Shown here one piece after another: positions 62,637-64,000 of a stretch of DNA of 64,000 bases. The notes under the pieces were generated by a model that did no database searches, was not told the origin of the DNA, and saw only the letters and a program-made list of their open reading frames with translations. Both the position numbers and the translations under genes were made by a program. This DNA comes from Progne subis subis (taxonomy: Eukaryota; Chordata; Aves; Passeriformes; Hirundinidae). Within the stretch, counting starts at the first letter, position 1, and each line of letters opens with the position of its first letter. The DNA lies in the NCBI GenBank assembly GCA_022316685.1, contig JAKJHU010000062.1:1151001-1215000 (forward strand), given 5' to 3'.

Positions 62637-64000
62637 GCTGCAGCTAAGCCAGACTTATGTTGTAAGAATATCAGAAGATCAGACAGTTCTGTTTCTTTCT
62701 ACTCATCTTCTCTGTAAAAAAATCAAAATTAAAAAAACCCAAAGAATTACAATTACAAACCCACTGCAGCCTGTTGCTCAGAAGCTATTTCTGATTTCTC
62801 AATAGGGAAATATAGAAATGCTTTCCTCAAACTATTCAATCAACAATAACGGCAATGATCAGAGAAAAGAGGGAAGAAAACTGCTGCTTATTTACTGAGG
62901 ATCTTAAAAGCCTGGATGAGAAGCTGAGCCAAATCCAAATATACCATAAACTCAGAGCATTCATCTGCCCTGTTTTCTACATGTAGCTGAATACTCAGCA
63001 GAGATTAGAACCTCGTTTGTTTAAACCAATGGAAACAGATTCTGCTGTGGACAATCCTTCTCCCAGTCAGCAAATAATAAAATTCAACTCCCCTTAAACT
63101 GGCTATAAAAAGCAAAAGCTGTAACCAAAATAAACAACTCTCTAAACCCAAGTAAGCATCCCCCGGGAGTTTGTGCTCTCTAACAACATCAATTTATTGA
63201 GATGGTATCAGTGGCACCTCAGCCTGGGGCGAAAGCACTGAACATTCCCTTCCTCTGTGGAATCCTTTCACAGGCTCCTGTTATTCAGGATAAAGCACTT
63301 TAGGAAACATCTTGTTTAATTTGGTTTATTGCAATGATGGATATTGCTCGAGCGCTTCTCTTGTTTGGTAGCCATTGAAAAATTAATGACCAACACATCA
63401 ATAATCACTTAGTGTGATTTGATGCACTATATAAATTACCTTTTCCTTCTGAAAGGTAGGGATGCAACACAACAGAAGCAGTTTTTCCAAAATATTTGGA
63501 TATCAAAGATGTAAACTGTGTATACTTTCACCACTTACTGTGGAATACTCTATTCCATCATTGCCTCTGTAACACTGCAGTGTCCTTTTTTTCTGTCTAG
63601 AGGCATCAGGTTTGTACAAAATATATATTTTAGAACTAACTGAAAGGGACAGACACATAAGTTGTAAAAAGACTGCATCATCAAGAATGTCCTTGGCATA
63701 GAACAGAGTTGTGTTCAAAATACAAGATCCAATTTTATAAACATTTATCTTTGAAATAGTTATGCATGTAGACACTCAGATTAGAAAGGAACAACTAAAA
63801 TTTAGGGTAAAGTAAAACAGATTTTATACTAGGCCATGTAAAATTCTATTTCTAAATTCTCCCATCTTTTTGAGATTAAAACTAGCTGGAGCTTTCCATA
63901 ATGTAACACTGATTACTATATTTATGCTGAGCTAATCTGTACTTATGAAAAATTAATGCCACGCTAAAAATTAGAAATCATTAACAAGGCTCAAGAGAGA
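62637..64000. other. Right edge, no feature seen
   Basis: AT-rich unique-looking sequence. No exon of the gene expected next to PIK3C2G in mammals (RERGL) was recognised. Confidence 0.45.

Noticed and set aside
25030..64000. Search for RERGL, the mammalian neighbour of PIK3C2G
   Set aside because: No Ras-type GxxGxGKS coding segment or other exon was recognised; it may lie beyond the window.
1..64000. CRISPR arrays, prokaryotic operons, rRNA and tRNA genes
   Set aside because: Nothing with regular spaced repeats, ribosome-binding sites or RNA gene signatures was seen; the composition and introns are vertebrate.

Overview
The window looks like bird nuclear DNA, most likely from a songbird. 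The signs are truncated CR1 LINE pieces, several solo endogenous-retrovirus LTRs with exact target-site duplications, long introns and many A/C-only or T/G-only simple tracts. There are no bacterial operons, rRNA or tRNA genes, and no CRISPR array that I can see. I had no database, so family calls rest on remembered homology and on visible splice sites and reading frames.

Left third (1-25,029): the 5' half of a gene on the minus strand, which I identify as PIK3C2G (class II phosphoinositide 3-kinase, gamma). Five coding exons are visible, at 24932-24288, 19883-19801, 16011-15854, 13939-13828 and 7521-7419. All have GT/AG borders. Together they give 1101 nt, exactly 367 codons, with every split codon closing in frame. 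They encode the N-terminal extension and most of the Ras-binding domain. The helical, C2, kinase, PX and second C2 parts must lie beyond position 1. Inside the last visible intron, on the opposite strand, sits a compact GC-rich intronless gene (3758-4339) for a 193-residue RING-finger protein resembling the RING of TOPORS. It has a strong start context and a polyadenylation signal, and pieces of CR1 reverse-transcriptase sequence flank it on both sides.

Middle (25-36 kb): upstream flank of PIK3C2G. A GC/CpG-richer stretch at about 29.3-30.1 kb is a possible distal promoter. Next to it are a 340-bp LTR (30116-30455) and a cluster of three unrelated LTRs (32851-33532, 33842-34510 and about 35116-35828).

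Right half (36-64 kb): no protein-coding gene that I can support. It holds further LTRs (about 43228-43623, 51232-51621, 58515-58999), one CR1 3' end (50332-50402), long homopolymer and A/C tracts, a block at 55.56-56.13 kb that may be a conserved regulatory element, and a weak candidate terminal or untranslated exon near 60.2 kb. The LTR at 51232-51621 is the same family as the one at 2592-2983, in opposite orientation.
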